64,000 bases of DNA, taken from the NCBI GenBank assembly GCA_003569165.1, contig BGOI01000009.1, positions 1-64,000 of the forward strand. The letters run 5' to 3'. This stretch comes from Opitutia bacterium. GTDB lineage: Bacteria > Verrucomicrobiota > Verrucomicrobiia > Opitutales > UBA953. Every line of letters begins with the position of its first letter. The first letter of the stretch is position 1. This document shows, piece by piece, positions 31,146 through 39,773 of the stretch. The notes under the pieces were generated by a model, which searched no databases, had not been told where the DNA came from, and saw only the letters and a list, made by a program, of their open reading frames with translations. The translations under genes were made by a program, and so were the position numbers.

Positions 31146-34100
31146 ATGCCCTTACCCCGCATCCCCATGCCTCGCTCATCCCTTGTGCTCTTCCTCTTCG
31201 CCGCCGCCGCTCAGGCCGTGCCGGAAGGTTTCGTTATCCGCGAGTTCCTCGGCAACGCCCAGGACCCCGAAATCTATCCGACTGCCGTGTCGGCCGCCGC
31301 CAACGGCGACGTCTACGTGTCCTCGGACAAGAACGGCTCCCTCGGCCATACCCCGGGCATGGGTCGTATCCTGATCGCCCGCGACACCAAGGGTGCCGGC
31401 GTCGCCGACCAAGTGATTGAATACACCAAGGTGGAGAGCCCGCGCGGTGGCCACTTCATCGGCGGCATCCTCTATCTCGTCCACCCGCCCTTCCTCTCCA
31501 AGTTCCAGGACAAGAACGGCGACGGCAAGGCCGACTATAACACCGAGCGTACGCTCCTCGTCGACGGACTCGGTGGCGGCATCGAGCACCCGCGCGGCGC
31601 CGACCATACCACCAACGGCGCCCGCATGGGCATCGACGGCTGGCTCTACATCGCCGTCGGCGACTTCGGCGCGGGTATCATTCGCGATAACGATGGCGCC
31701 ATCGGCCTCGGCGACAAGAAGCGCGTGACGCTCTACGGCGGCGGCGTCATGCGTGTGCGCCCGGACGGCACCGAGCTCGAGAACTACACCGTGATGACCC
31801 GCAACATCTGCGACGTCGCCATCTCCCCGACCCTCGACCTCTTCTCGCGCGATAACACCAACGACGGCAAGGGCTGGAACACCCGCTTCCACCACTTCAC
31901 CTCGCTGGCCGACGCCGGTTACCCGCGCCTGTATAAGAACTTCGCCGACGAAATCGCCCATCCCCTCGCCGATTACGGCGGTGGTTCCGGCACCGGCGGC
32001 CTCTATCTGAGCGAGCCTGGCTTCCCTGGCGACTTCGGTGAATCCCTCTTCACTTGCGACTGGACGACCAACGCGGTGTATCGCCATCCGATCAAGCGCT
32101 TCGAAGCCACTTTCGTCGCCCAGTTTGAGACCTTCGAGAAGGTCTCCAAGGCCACCGACTTCGATGTCGACGGCAATTCCCGCCTCTTCCTCACCGACTG
32201 GCGTGGCGGTGGTTTCAGCTACCTCGGTAACAATAAGCCGAAGACCAAGAAGGTCATGAAGGACGGCAAAGAAGTCGAAGAACCCATCTACTATCCGAAC
32301 GGCGCGGTCCAGATCATCACCGCCAAGGACGTGAAGCCCAACGTCTACATCGATGTCACGAAGCTTTCCGACGCCGACCTGGTGAAGCAGCTCTCCTCGA
32401 AGTCCGCCGTCCAGCGCCTCGAGACGCAGCGCCAGATCATCGACCGCAACAAAGCCGAGCTCGCCGAGCCCGTGCTCGCGATCGCGCAGTCTGGCTCGGA
32501 GCATCTCTACGCCCGCGTCGCCGCAATCTTCACCTACAAGCAGCTCCTCGGCACCAAGGCCAACGCCGCGCTCGTCGCGCTCGCCAAGGATGCCGGCGTC
32601 CGCGAGTTTGCCTTGCGCGCGCTTGCCGACCGAACCACGCAGCTTGAAGGCGTCCCCGTCCAGCTCTTCGTCGACGCGCTGAACGACGCCGACCCACGCG
32701 TCCGCCTTCAGGCCGTCATCGGTCTCCAGCGCCTCGGCGCGAAGGACGCCGCTCCGGCCATGCTCGCCGCCGCCGCCAAGTGGCCGGCCGACGAGTCCAA
32801 GCTCGGCGAAGGCGAACACTACCGCCTTCCGCACACCGTCATCGCCGCACTCCAGCGTCTCGGCAACGCCAAGGCCTGCCTCGCCGCGCTCGCCGATCCG
32901 GCCCAGCGCAACATCGCCTTCCGCGCCATCCAGGGCATCCACTCCGACGAAGCTGTCGATGGCCTCCTTGCGCTCAGCCTGAGCGGCGATGATGCCGTGC
33001 GCTTCGGAGCCGTCTCCGCGCTCGCCCGTCTCTACCATGTCGAGAAGCCTTGGAATTATAAGGATTGGTGGAGCACTCGCCCCGACGATCGCGGCCCTTA
33101 CTTCGGACCCGACGCCTGGGCCGCCACGGCACGTATTCACAAGGGCATTGAGGCCGCCTACGCCAAGCTGCCGGGTAACCTGCGTATGGCTTCGCTCGAG
33201 ATCCTCGCCAAGAACCGCATCGCGATCACCGACCTGAAGCTCGAAGGCCTTGACCCGCTCCGTCTCGCCATGGCCACGCAGACCCTGCGTCCGGCCGACC
33301 AAGCCCTGCTCGTTGCCGCCGCGCTCCAGGCCAGCCGCAAATGGGAAGAGCGCCTCGATTGCTACCGGGCCTTACTCAAGGTTGAAGGCGATGCGGGCCT
33401 CGAGCCCCGCGTGAAGATCCTCGCCGGCTGGTCCCAGGACAAGCAGGCGCCCGCCTCCGCGACGCAGGCCATCAGTGATTTCATCTACGAAGCCGAACGT
33501 GGCAACCAGGTGAACAAGCTCCGCACGATGGCCAACAAGGCCGATGACGCCTCCTCGACGATCATTTGGAAGGCCTTGCTCAACGTGCTCAGCAGCCCGC
33601 TCACCAAGGACCAACAGAAGAAGGCCGTCCGCGGTCACGTCGACAAGAACCCGCGCGACATCGGTTTCTTCCACGCCATCACCGACCTCGGCCTGACGGG
33701 TTTCGATAAGCAGCTGCAGGAAGGCATGAAGGGCGATAACGTCATCCAGATTAAGGCCGCTCAGGAAGCGCTCGCCGCCGGTAAACTCGCCGCTGCCAGC
33801 AAGGGTAAGAAGATCGCCCAGCTCGACGCCAAGGTCGTCGCGAACGCCGCCCTCAAGGGCCGCGGCAACGTGAAGAATGGCCAGCGTCTGTTCACGCAGC
33901 AGGGTTGCGTCGCCTGTCACGCCATCGACCTCGCCGCCGAACAGAAGGGCCCCTACCTCGGCGCCTCCGGCGCGAAGTTCCCGCGCGAGTACCTGATCGA
34001 TTCCATCCTCGATCCGAATAAGGTCGTCGCCCAAGGCTTCCAGACCGTCGTGTTCACGATGAAGAATGGCCCTGACCAGATGGGCTTCGTCACCGCTGAA

Positions 34101-34286
34101 GCCGATGGCGTGATTACGCTCCGCAACATCGCCGGCCAGGTCTTCAAGCTCAAGCGCGACGACGTGAAGTCCGAGAAGCATCTCCCGCAGTCCATGATGC
34201 CCGCCGGCCTCGCCGCTGGCCTCACCGTCGAGGAGTTCACCGCCTTGATCGAGTATATGGTCACGCTAAAGTCGATTGGGGGGTGA
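31146..34286 (+). CDS. PVC-type dehydrogenase/HEAT/cytochrome c secreted protein
   Basis: A 1,046-residue periplasmic protein. It has a signal peptide (MPRSSLVLFLFAAAAQA; ATG at 31167 is the alternative start), an N-terminal beta-propeller-like region (about 20-390) resembling membrane-bound dehydrogenases of Planctomycetes and Verrucomicrobia, HEAT-like helical repeats (about 420-880), and a C-terminal cytochrome c domain with CVACH at 921-925 and a late MMPAG Met ligand. Such proteins are thought to oxidise sugars or other organics and pass electrons to a c-type chain; the substrate is unknown. The stop is followed directly by a GCGCG hairpin. Confidence 0.88.
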   Translation: MPLPRIPMPRSSLVLFLFAAAAQAVPEGFVIREFLGNAQDPEIYPTAVSAAANGDVYVSSDKNGSLGHTPGMGRILIARDTKGAGVADQVIEYTKVESPRGGHFIGGILYLVHPPFLSKFQDKNGDGKADYNTERTLLVDGLGGGIEHPRGADHTTNGARMGIDGWLYIAVGDFGAGIIRDNDGAIGLGDKKRVTLYGGGVMRVRPDGTELENYTVMTRNICDVAISPTLDLFSRDNTNDGKGWNTRFHHFTSLADAGYPRLYKNFADEIAHPLADYGGGSGTGGLYLSEPGFPGDFGESLFTCDWTTNAVYRHPIKRFEATFVAQFETFEKVSKATDFDVDGNSRLFLTDWRGGGFSYLGNNKPKTKKVMKDGKEVEEPIYYPNGAVQIITAKDVKPNVYIDVTKLSDADLVKQLSSKSAVQRLETQRQIIDRNKAELAEPVLAIAQSGSEHLYARVAAIFTYKQLLGTKANAALVALAKDAGVREFALRALADRTTQLEGVPVQLFVDALNDADPRVRLQAVIGLQRLGAKDAAPAMLAAAAKWPADESKLGEGEHYRLPHTVIAALQRLGNAKACLAALADPAQRNIAFRAIQGIHSDEAVDGLLALSLSGDDAVRFGAVSALARLYHVEKPWNYKDWWSTRPDDRGPYFGPDAWAATARIHKGIEAAYAKLPGNLRMASLEILAKNRIAITDLKLEGLDPLRLAMATQTLRPADQALLVAAALQASRKWEERLDCYRALLKVEGDAGLEPRVKILAGWSQDKQAPASATQAISDFIYEAERGNQVNKLRTMANKADDASSTIIWKALLNVLSSPLTKDQQKKAVRGHVDKNPRDIGFFHAITDLGLTGFDKQLQEGMKGDNVIQIKAAQEALAAGKLAAASKGKKIAQLDAKVVANAALKGRGNVKNGQRLFTQQGCVACHAIDLAAEQKGPYLGASGAKFPREYLIDSILDPNKVVAQGFQTVVFTMKNGPDQMGFVTAEADGVITLRNIAGQVFKLKRDDVKSEKHLPQSMMPAGLAAGLTVEEFTALIEYMVTLKSIGG

Positions 34287-34307
34287 GCGCGGGCGGAGCC
34301 CGCGCTC
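34285..34307 (+). other. Post-stop GCGCG hairpin after the HEAT/cytochrome c gene
   Basis: GAGCGCGGGC pairs with GCCCGCGCTC around GGA; the stem includes the last two bases of the TGA stop. Confidence 0.75.
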
Positions 34308-34347
34308 AGAGTATGGAGTAGGGAGTATTGAGTATCGGGGAAGGTAG

Positions 34348-34374
34348 GGACGGCTCTCCGAGCCGTCCTTTTTG
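34348..34374 (+). terminator. Rho-independent terminator after the HEAT/cytochrome c gene
   Basis: GGACGGCTC and GAGCCGTCC pair around TCC and are followed by TTTTTGTTT. It lies beyond the heptamer array. Confidence 0.85.
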
Positions 34375-34416
34375 TTTGGGGGTAGGGATGCGATGACATC
34401 GCATCCGCCTGTATCG

Positions 34417-34472
34417 GGTAGGGCCGACCATCCTTGGTCGGCCGCGGCCAAGCAGGGATGCTTGGCCCTACC
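34417..34472 (+). repeat. Paired-hairpin repeat, copy 3
   Basis: Standard 56-bp form: loops TCCT and GGGA. Confidence 0.95.
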
Positions 34473-34765
34473 AAGATTCATGAACTCAAAGGGGAACCTG
34501 ATACCCGACGGCCGAGACCTGGGACCTGAAAATGTATCCCCCACCGCATCCCTCCCGGTCTCCGGTTTCCCCTTGAGCCGTTGGGTCTCTGGTCCTCCGG
34601 GCCTCCGAGCCTCTGGGCCTCTCGCGTGCTCCCTAACCGCTAACCGCCAACCGCTTCCACCCGTAGCGGCCGGCTTTTCGCCGGCCGCTATGACATATCC
34701 TCCTATTCGGATACTTGGATACTAACTTGCCATCTCCCCGCTTACCCTTTTGTTTCCCTGACCTT

Positions 34766-35947
34766 ATGGCATCTCACGCCTCCTACATCTTCTCGTCCGA
34801 ATCCGTCGGCGAGGGGCACCCCGATAAGGTTGCCGACAGTATCTCGGACTCCGTCCTCGATGCGTGCTTCGCGCAGGACCGTTTCTCCCGCGTCGCTTGC
34901 GAGACCCTGGTCAAGAGCGACCACGTCGTCATCGCCGGCGAACTCACCACGAAGGCGAAGGTTAATTTCGAGGAAGTCGTGCGCGCCGCCATCCGTGAGA
35001 TCGGCTACGTGAACGACGACGACGTCTTCCATGCCGACAAGGTCTTCATCACCAACCTGCTCACGAAGCAGTCTCCCGACATCGCCCAGGGCGTCGACGA
35101 GCGTAAGGCCGAAGGCAAGAAGCACGCCCAGATGGGTGCCGGCGACCAAGGCATCATGTTCGGTTACGCCACCGATGAGACCCCTGAGCTCATGCCGGCT
35201 CCGGTGATGTTCGCCCACCGCCTCAACCGCGAGCTGGCCCGCCTCCGCAAATCGGGCGCCAAGGGCACCGAGTGGATTCGCCCTGACTGCAAGTCGCAGG
35301 TCGCCGTGCGCTACGAAGACGGCCGCCCGGTCGCCATCGAGAACGTGGTCATCTCGACCCAGCACACCGCCGACGTCTCGCACCGCCAGATCGAAAAATT
35401 CTGCATCGAGCAGGTCATCCGTAAGAGCCTCCCGAAATCCCTCGTTAGCAAGAAGACCGAATACCTGATCAACCCGACCGGACGCTTCGTCGTCGGCGGA
35501 CCCCAGGGCGATTGCGGCCTCACGGGCCGTAAGATCATCGTCGACTCGTACGGAGGCATGGGCCGCCACGGCGGCGGTGCTTTCTCCGGGAAGGATCCGA
35601 CCAAGGTCGACCGTTCCGCAGCCTACATGGCCCGTTGGGTCGCCAAGCATATCGTCGCGTCCGGCGCCGCCGAACGCTGCGAACTCCAGTTCGCTTACGC
35701 CATTGGCCACCCGGAGCCGACCAGCCTCCACCTCGACACCTTCGGCACGGGCGAGCTTCCGGACGAACAGATCCTCGCCGCAGTGAAGAAGGTCTTCCTC
35801 TTCAATCCCGCCGAGATCATCCGCCAGCTCGATCTCCGTCGCCCGATCTACCGCGCGTCCACCCACTACGGTCACTTCGGCAAGAAGGGCCTGCCTTGGG
35901 AAGTCACGTCGAAGCTCGCCGCCTTCCATAAAGCTCTCAGCAAGTAA
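34766..35947 (+). CDS. metK: S-adenosylmethionine synthetase
   Basis: Makes SAM from methionine and ATP. The 393-residue product starts at the ATG giving [21 protein letters not shown]. Motifs: GHPDK (ATP), [13 protein letters not shown], and the [19 protein letters not shown] loop region. It lies 26 bp upstream of ahcY, so the two probably form an operon linking SAM supply to removal of S-adenosylhomocysteine. The leader is C/T-rich and lacks a clear Shine-Dalgarno motif. Confidence 0.97.
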   Translation: MASHASYIFSSESVGEGHPDKVADSISDSVLDACFAQDRFSRVACETLVKSDHVVIAGELTTKAKVNFEEVVRAAIREIGYVNDDDVFHADKVFITNLLTKQSPDIAQGVDERKAEGKKHAQMGAGDQGIMFGYATDETPELMPAPVMFAHRLNRELARLRKSGAKGTEWIRPDCKSQVAVRYEDGRPVAIENVVISTQHTADVSHRQIEKFCIEQVIRKSLPKSLVSKKTEYLINPTGRFVVGGPQGDCGLTGRKIIVDSYGGMGRHGGGAFSGKDPTKVDRSAAYMARWVAKHIVASGAAERCELQFAYAIGHPEPTSLHLDTFGTGELPDEQILAAVKKVFLFNPAEIIRQLDLRRPIYRASTHYGHFGKKGLPWEVTSKLAAFHKALSK

Positions 35948-35973
35948 TCACCACGCCCCCTATACTCACACAC

Positions 35974-37410
35974 ATGGCCACCGCCCTCACATCCTCGTCC
36001 AAGAAATTCACCGACTTCAAAGTCGCCGACCTCAGCCTCGCCGAATGGGGCCGCAAGGAACTCCAAGTTGCCGAGCACGAGATGCCGGGCCTGATGGCCC
36101 TGCGCAAGAAGTACGGCAAGAAGAAGCCTCTTAAGGGCGTCCGCATTTCTGGTTCGTTGCATATGACCATCCAGACGGCCGTCCTTATTGAGACGCTTGC
36201 CGAGCTCGGCGCCGATGTGCGCTGGGCCTCCTGCAATATCTTCTCCACCCAGGACCATGCCGCCGCGGCGATCGCCAAGGCTGGCCTTCCGGTCTTCGCC
36301 TGGAAGGGCGAGACCCTCGTCGAATACTGGGAGTGCACGATGAAGGCGCTCACCTGGCCCAACGGCGACGGCCCTGAGCTGATCGTCGACGACGGCGGTG
36401 ACGCCACGCTCCTCATCCACAAGGGTTACGAGCTCGAGAACGGTTCCAAGTGGGCCTGGTCTCCTTCGGAATCCGAAGAAGAGCAGATCATCAAGAACCT
36501 GCTCAAGAAGGTCGCCAAGGAAAAGCCCGGCCATTGGCATAAGGTCGTGAAGAGCTGGAAGGGCGTCTCGGAAGAGACCACCACCGGCGTCAAGCGTCTC
36601 TACCGCATGCTCGAAGAAGGCTCCCTCCTCATCCCGACCGTCAACGTCAACGACACCGCCACGAAGTCGAAGTTCGACAATCTCTACGGCTGCCGCGAAT
36701 CCCTCGTCGACGGCATCAAGCGCGCCACCGACGTCATGATCGCCGGCAAGGTCGCCCTCGTCATCGGTTATGGCGACGTCGGCAAGGGCTCGGCCCAGTC
36801 TCTCCGCGGCCTCGGCGCCACGGTCCAGATCGCCGAGATCGATCCGATCTGCGCCCTCCAGGCCGCCATGGAAGGCTTCCGTGTCGTCACCGTCGAGGAC
36901 ACCCTCGGCACCACCGACATCTACGTCACCGCCACGGGCAATAAGGACATCATCACCCTCGAGCACCTGACCAAGATGAAGGACCAGGCCATCGTCTGTA
37001 ACATCGGCCACTTCGACAACGAGATCCAGGTTGTCCGCCTCAACGCGCACAAGGGTGCGAAGAAGGACACGATCAAGCCGCAGGTTGACCGCTACACCTT
37101 CAAGGACGGCCGCCAGCTCTACATGCTCGCCGAAGGCCGCCTCGTGAACCTCGGTTGCGCCACCGGCCACCCGAGCTACGTGATGTCGACCTCCTTCGCG
37201 AATCAGGTCCTCGCTCAGTTGCACCTCTGGGAGACCCGCGCGACCGCCAAGCCTGGCGTCGTCGTCCTCCCGAAGCACCTCGACGAAGAAGTCGCCCGTC
37301 TCCACCTCGGTAAGCTTGGCGCCAAGCTGACGATCCTCTCCAAGGAGCAGGCTTCGTATATCGGCGTCAACCAGTGCGGTCCGTTCAAGCCCGATAGCTA
37401 TCGTTACTAA
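35974..37410 (+). CDS. ahcY: Adenosylhomocysteinase
   Basis: Hydrolyses S-adenosylhomocysteine to adenosine and homocysteine, relieving inhibition of methyltransferases. The 478-residue protein shows [29 protein letters not shown], the NAD-binding [12 protein letters not shown] (about 262-273) and the C-terminal FKPDSYRY. The length fits the class with the roughly 40-residue insert in the catalytic domain. It follows metK and ends at a post-stop GCGCG hairpin. Confidence 0.97.
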   Translation: MATALTSSSKKFTDFKVADLSLAEWGRKELQVAEHEMPGLMALRKKYGKKKPLKGVRISGSLHMTIQTAVLIETLAELGADVRWASCNIFSTQDHAAAAIAKAGLPVFAWKGETLVEYWECTMKALTWPNGDGPELIVDDGGDATLLIHKGYELENGSKWAWSPSESEEEQIIKNLLKKVAKEKPGHWHKVVKSWKGVSEETTTGVKRLYRMLEEGSLLIPTVNVNDTATKSKFDNLYGCRESLVDGIKRATDVMIAGKVALVIGYGDVGKGSAQSLRGLGATVQIAEIDPICALQAAMEGFRVVTVEDTLGTTDIYVTATGNKDIITLEHLTKMKDQAIVCNIGHFDNEIQVVRLNAHKGAKKDTIKPQVDRYTFKDGRQLYMLAEGRLVNLGCATGHPSYVMSTSFANQVLAQLHLWETRATAKPGVVVLPKHLDEEVARLHLGKLGAKLTILSKEQASYIGVNQCGPFKPDSYRY

Positions 37411-37430
37411 GCGCGACGCTGCGCGTCGCG
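37411..37430 (+). other. Post-stop GCGCG hairpin after ahcY
   Basis: CGCGACGC and GCGTCGCG pair around TGC, starting one base after the stop. Confidence 0.75.
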
Positions 37431-37475
37431 AGGGTCACGTGGGCAAGGGGACACGGTGACAAGGGGAAGTGAAGA

Positions 37476-37498
37476 GGGCGCCTACGGGCGCCCTTTTT
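37476..37498 (+). terminator. Rho-independent terminator of metK-ahcY
   Basis: GGGCGCC and GGCGCCC pair around a TACG-type loop, followed by five T. Confidence 0.88.
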
Positions 37499-37548
37499 GT
37501 TTTCGTAGCTAGGTAGGGTCGGGACCGCGTCACGACATAGCTGTCTCG

Positions 37549-37604
37549 GGTAGGGCCGACCATCCCTGGTCGGCCGCGGCCAAGCAGGGATGCTTGGCCC
37601 TACC
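37549..37604 (+). repeat. Paired-hairpin repeat, copy 4
   Basis: Loops TCCC and GGGA, which are perfectly complementary to each other in this copy. Confidence 0.95.
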
Positions 37605-37721
37605 TCGAACCATGAACGCAAAGGGAAACCGGAGACCGGATGATTGGCTTGGGGCCTCGGGTAGGGCGGCGATTGCCATCGCCGCCGCCGATGGGAAGCC
37701 ACCGGATTCTAACTGTTAAAT

Positions 37722-37795
37722 TGGCAGGGAAGGATGGAGTCGAACCATCGCCAGCGGATTTGGAGACCGCTGTGCTACCGTAACACTTCTTCCCC
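37722..37795 (-). tRNA. tRNA-Trp-like gene (anticodon CCA)
   Basis: A 74-nt cloverleaf on the minus strand with encoded CCA. The acceptor is GGGGAAG/CTTCCCT (G1-U72 wobble), the D stem GTGT/GCAC, the anticodon loop CTCCAAA (anticodon CCA) and the T arm GATGG/CCATC with TTCGACT. Odd points: A instead of U at position 8, a T-T mismatch closing the anticodon loop, and a short D loop. It sits alone between repeat modules, not beside a secE/nusG cluster. It could be the functional tRNA-Trp or a diverged second copy. Confidence 0.72.
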
Positions 37796-37844
37796 GTGAG
37801 CCCCCATTTAGGAGAATCACGTCCCTAAAAGCAATCAGAACTGG

Positions 37845-37868
37845 GGGCTTCCGGGCCCCCTTTTTGTT
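37845..37868 (+). terminator. Orphan plus-strand terminator
   Basis: GGGGGC and GCCCCC pair around TTCCGG and are followed by five T and GTTGGGGG. No plus-strand gene precedes it; only about 50 bp separate it from the minus-strand tRNA. A short transcript ending here is possible, or it is a stray module. Confidence 0.65.
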
Positions 37869-37907
37869 GGGGGTGGCGGTGCATCGCGTGCTGCCCTCGA
37901 TGGATTG

Positions 37908-37963
37908 GGTAGGGCCGACCATCCGTGGTCGGCCGCGGCCAAGCAAGGATGCTTGGCCCTACC
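37908..37963 (+). repeat. Paired-hairpin repeat, copy 5
   Basis: Loops TCCG and AGGA differ from the standard; both stems are intact. Confidence 0.95.
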
Positions 37964-38152
37964 ATGATACAGGAACTCAAAGGGAGACCGGAAACCGGAA
38001 GTAATGCTTCGGACATTAAAACCCCCAGCCAATTATCCGGTCTACCTTTGGCTTTTGTCTCTTCCTAACCGCCAACCGCTAACCGCCATCACCTCCCGTA
38101 TCCCTCCCCATGTCCCCTTGCCCCCGTGCCCACTTGCCCCCTAATTAATTCC

Positions 38153-38926
38153 ATGCGCTCGCTTCTCGCCCTCCTCTTCGCCGCTTCGCTCTTTGCCGCC
38201 GAACGTCCAGCGGTCGATCACGCCACCTACACCGCTGCGCTCAAGGATTTCCGTAAGGGCACGTCGAAGTCCATCGATACGCTAAAGAAGGCCGATGCGC
38301 CCGCTGCTGCGCGCCTCGCCGCCGTCGATGATGTGCGCGAACGCCTCGTCGATGAACCGACCTCCCCGCTGGTCGGCGAAGTCGCCGGCCTGCTTGGCTC
38401 GACCGACGTCGAAACCGCTAAGCTCTTGCTCGCCGCGCTCGCTGAAGCGAAGGCCGCTGGTGCCACCGCCCAAGTCGCCGCGCTCGCTTCGAAGGCGGAT
38501 TCGCCCCTGCGTATTCCGGCCGCGCTCGCGCTCGCCGAGGTCGGCGGCGCCAAGGCCGTGCCAGTGCTCGCTTCGCTCGCTAAGGACGAAGCCCTCGCCG
38601 AGAATATCCAGGACGCGCTGGTCAAGGTCGCCGGCCCCGGCGTGACGGACGCGTTCATCGCCGGTATCAGCGACACCAAGGCCGACGTCGCCGCGCGTAA
38701 TGCTCTCATCAAGGCCGCCGTCGGCCGTAATCTCCGCTCCATTGCCGGCGCCCTTTGCGTTGCGATCAAGGAAGAGTCTATGCGCCTCGAATGTCAGAAG
38801 GCTTTACTTAAGCTCGCGCAGCCGTCCGACCTCGCCGCCCTGCGCGAAGCCGCTCAGGCCGTGACGAACGAGACGACCAAAGGCGCCCTCGGCCGCCTGA
38901 TCAAGAAGCTGGAAGCGGTGAAGTAA
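38153..38926 (+). CDS. Secreted HEAT-like repeat protein
   Basis: A 257-residue protein with a signal peptide (MRSLLALLFAASLFAAERP) and helical repeats of HEAT/armadillo character throughout (for example IPAALALAEVGGAKAVPVLASLAKD). No catalytic motif is visible. It resembles the HEAT part of the large cytochrome c protein upstream and of other Verrucomicrobia periplasmic proteins, where such repeats bind partners. A CCCC-rich leader precedes the ATG, with no Shine-Dalgarno motif. It ends 11 bp before the hydrolase gene, so co-transcription is likely. Confidence 0.75.
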   Translation: MRSLLALLFAASLFAAERPAVDHATYTAALKDFRKGTSKSIDTLKKADAPAAARLAAVDDVRERLVDEPTSPLVGEVAGLLGSTDVETAKLLLAALAEAKAAGATAQVAALASKADSPLRIPAALALAEVGGAKAVPVLASLAKDEALAENIQDALVKVAGPGVTDAFIAGISDTKADVAARNALIKAAVGRNLRSIAGALCVAIKEESMRLECQKALLKLAQPSDLAALREAAQAVTNETTKGALGRLIKKLEAVK

Positions 38927-38937
38927 GCGTTCGCTCC

Positions 38938-39528
38938 ATGTCCGCCGAAGCTGGCATCAAGGTGGTGCTTGTCCATGGTTTCCTGGACAGCGGCTGGGTT
39001 TTCCGACGTATGAAGCTAAGGCTTGAGCGACAGGGCGTCGTCTGCCTGGTCCCGCGACTCTGTCCGAACGATGGGCGGGGCGGGCTAGAGGCTCTGGCCT
39101 CGGATCTCAAGCGGGACATTGACGGCGCTTTCGGTCCTTCAGCGAAGATTCGAATCGTTGCCTTCAGCATGGGCGGTCTGGTATCCCGGCACTATCTCCA
39201 GCTCCTTGGTGGCGCTGGGCGCTGCGAGAAGCTCTTCACGATCTCCTCGCCGCATCATGGCACCGCCACGGCGCGGTTTTATCCTAGCAAGGGAGCGCGT
39301 GACATGCGTCCCGGCAGCAACTTTCTCCGACGACTGCAGGCGACCGAAGGAACGCTCCGCGGAGTCCAGCTCGTCTCTTATCGGACGCCGCTGGATCTCA
39401 TGATCCTGCCGGCGACGAGTTCCGAGTGGGCGCCCGCGTTGAATCTCGATTTTCCGGTCTTGCTTCACCCCTTGATGCTTTCCGACGAGGACGTCCTTAG
39501 CGATGTCGAGCGACGCGTGGTGAGGTAG
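38938..39528 (+). CDS. Alpha/beta hydrolase (lipase-like)
   Basis: A 196-residue cytoplasmic-looking hydrolase. The oxyanion motif LVHGFLDSG is at 11-19, the nucleophile elbow is AFSMGGL (Ser77), and TISSPHHGT follows, as in class-2 lipase-like proteins. Substrate unknown. The last codons run up to a paired-hairpin repeat, whose GGTAGGG edge supplies the TAG stop (39526-39528). The natural C-terminus may therefore have been altered by insertion of the repeat. Confidence 0.78.
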   Translation: MSAEAGIKVVLVHGFLDSGWVFRRMKLRLERQGVVCLVPRLCPNDGRGGLEALASDLKRDIDGAFGPSAKIRIVAFSMGGLVSRHYLQLLGGAGRCEKLFTISSPHHGTATARFYPSKGARDMRPGSNFLRRLQATEGTLRGVQLVSYRTPLDLMILPATSSEWAPALNLDFPVLLHPLMLSDEDVLSDVERRVVR

Positions 39529-39579
39529 GGCCAAGCATCCCTGCTTGGCCGCGGCCGACCAAGGATGGTCGGCCCTACC
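39524..39579 (-). repeat. Paired-hairpin repeat, copy 6 (inverted)
   Basis: Opposite orientation to most copies; overlaps the last bases and stop codon of the hydrolase gene. Confidence 0.95.
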
Positions 39580-39613
39580 CGATTGATGCGTTCGCCGCAG
39601 GGCGAACCATGCT

Positions 39614-39642
39614 AGGGGCACGATTCATCGTGCACCCCTTTT
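39614..39642. terminator. Terminator-like hairpin between convergent genes
   Basis: GGGGCACGA pairs with TCGTGC(A)CCCC, one bulged A, followed by four T. The opposite strand shows A-rich flanks and could also terminate. Confidence 0.55.
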
Positions 39643-39703
39643 GCGGAGGGCGCGGCGAAGCCACGCCCCTACCTTGATCCGCAGGCCCACTTGCCAAAGT
39701 GAT

Positions 39704-39767
39704 TTCAGTATGGGGTCAGACCGCTTCTGACGGCTATCGATCAGAAGCGGTCTGACCCCATACTGAA
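39704..39767. repeat. Perfect 27-bp inverted repeat (64-bp palindrome)
   Basis: Arms 39704-39730 and 39741-39767 are exact reverse complements around the 10-bp centre CGGCTATCGA. The core GGGGTCAGACC occurs within each arm. It lies 6 bp downstream of the ThuA stop, between convergent genes, and is unrelated to the other modules. It may act as a bidirectional terminator or be a miniature mobile element. Confidence 0.95.
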
Positions 39768-39773
39768 GATACC

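Larger units (their letters stand above)
34287..34765. repeat. Intergenic repeat mosaic upstream of metK
   Basis: No gene seen in 479 bp. In order: post-stop hairpin, four GAGTATN heptamers (34309-34336), terminator, GATGACATC palindrome module (34381-34412), paired-hairpin repeat (34417-34472), a run of GAxACCT-type heptamers (34494-34535), a C/T-rich heptamer run (about 34575-34630), three AACCGC heptamers (34634-34654), an AGCGGCCGGC/GCCGGCCGCT hairpin (34666-34690) and the metK leader. No SAM riboswitch fold was recognised. Confidence 0.8.
37411..37721. repeat. Intergenic repeat mosaic after ahcY
   Basis: No gene seen. Holds the post-stop hairpin, a GGGCAAG/GGGACAC heptamer module (37434-37471), a terminator, a paired-hairpin repeat (37549-37604), GGAAACC/GGAGACC heptamers (about 37624-37640) and a GGCGGCGAT/ATCGCCGCC palindrome (about 37664-37685) that ends near the tRNA. 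Confidence 0.8.
37796..38152. repeat. Intergenic repeat mosaic with an orphan terminator
   Basis: No protein gene seen. From left: tRNA promoter side, an orphan plus-strand terminator (37845-37868), a GGTGCATCGCGTGCTGCC palindrome (about 37876-37895), a paired-hairpin repeat (37908-37963), GAGACCG/GAAACCG heptamers (37984-38004), three AACCGC heptamers (38066-38086) and a C-rich TGTCCCC/TTGCCCC heptamer leader (38095-38141) before the next gene. Confidence 0.8.

Noticed and set aside
31176-33302. 708-codon open frame opposite the HEAT/cytochrome c gene
   Set aside because: No motif, and it mirrors the real coding frame.
34475-34765. SAM or SAH riboswitch upstream of metK-ahcY
   Set aside because: The region consists of heptamer modules and one simple GC hairpin; no conserved riboswitch core recognised.
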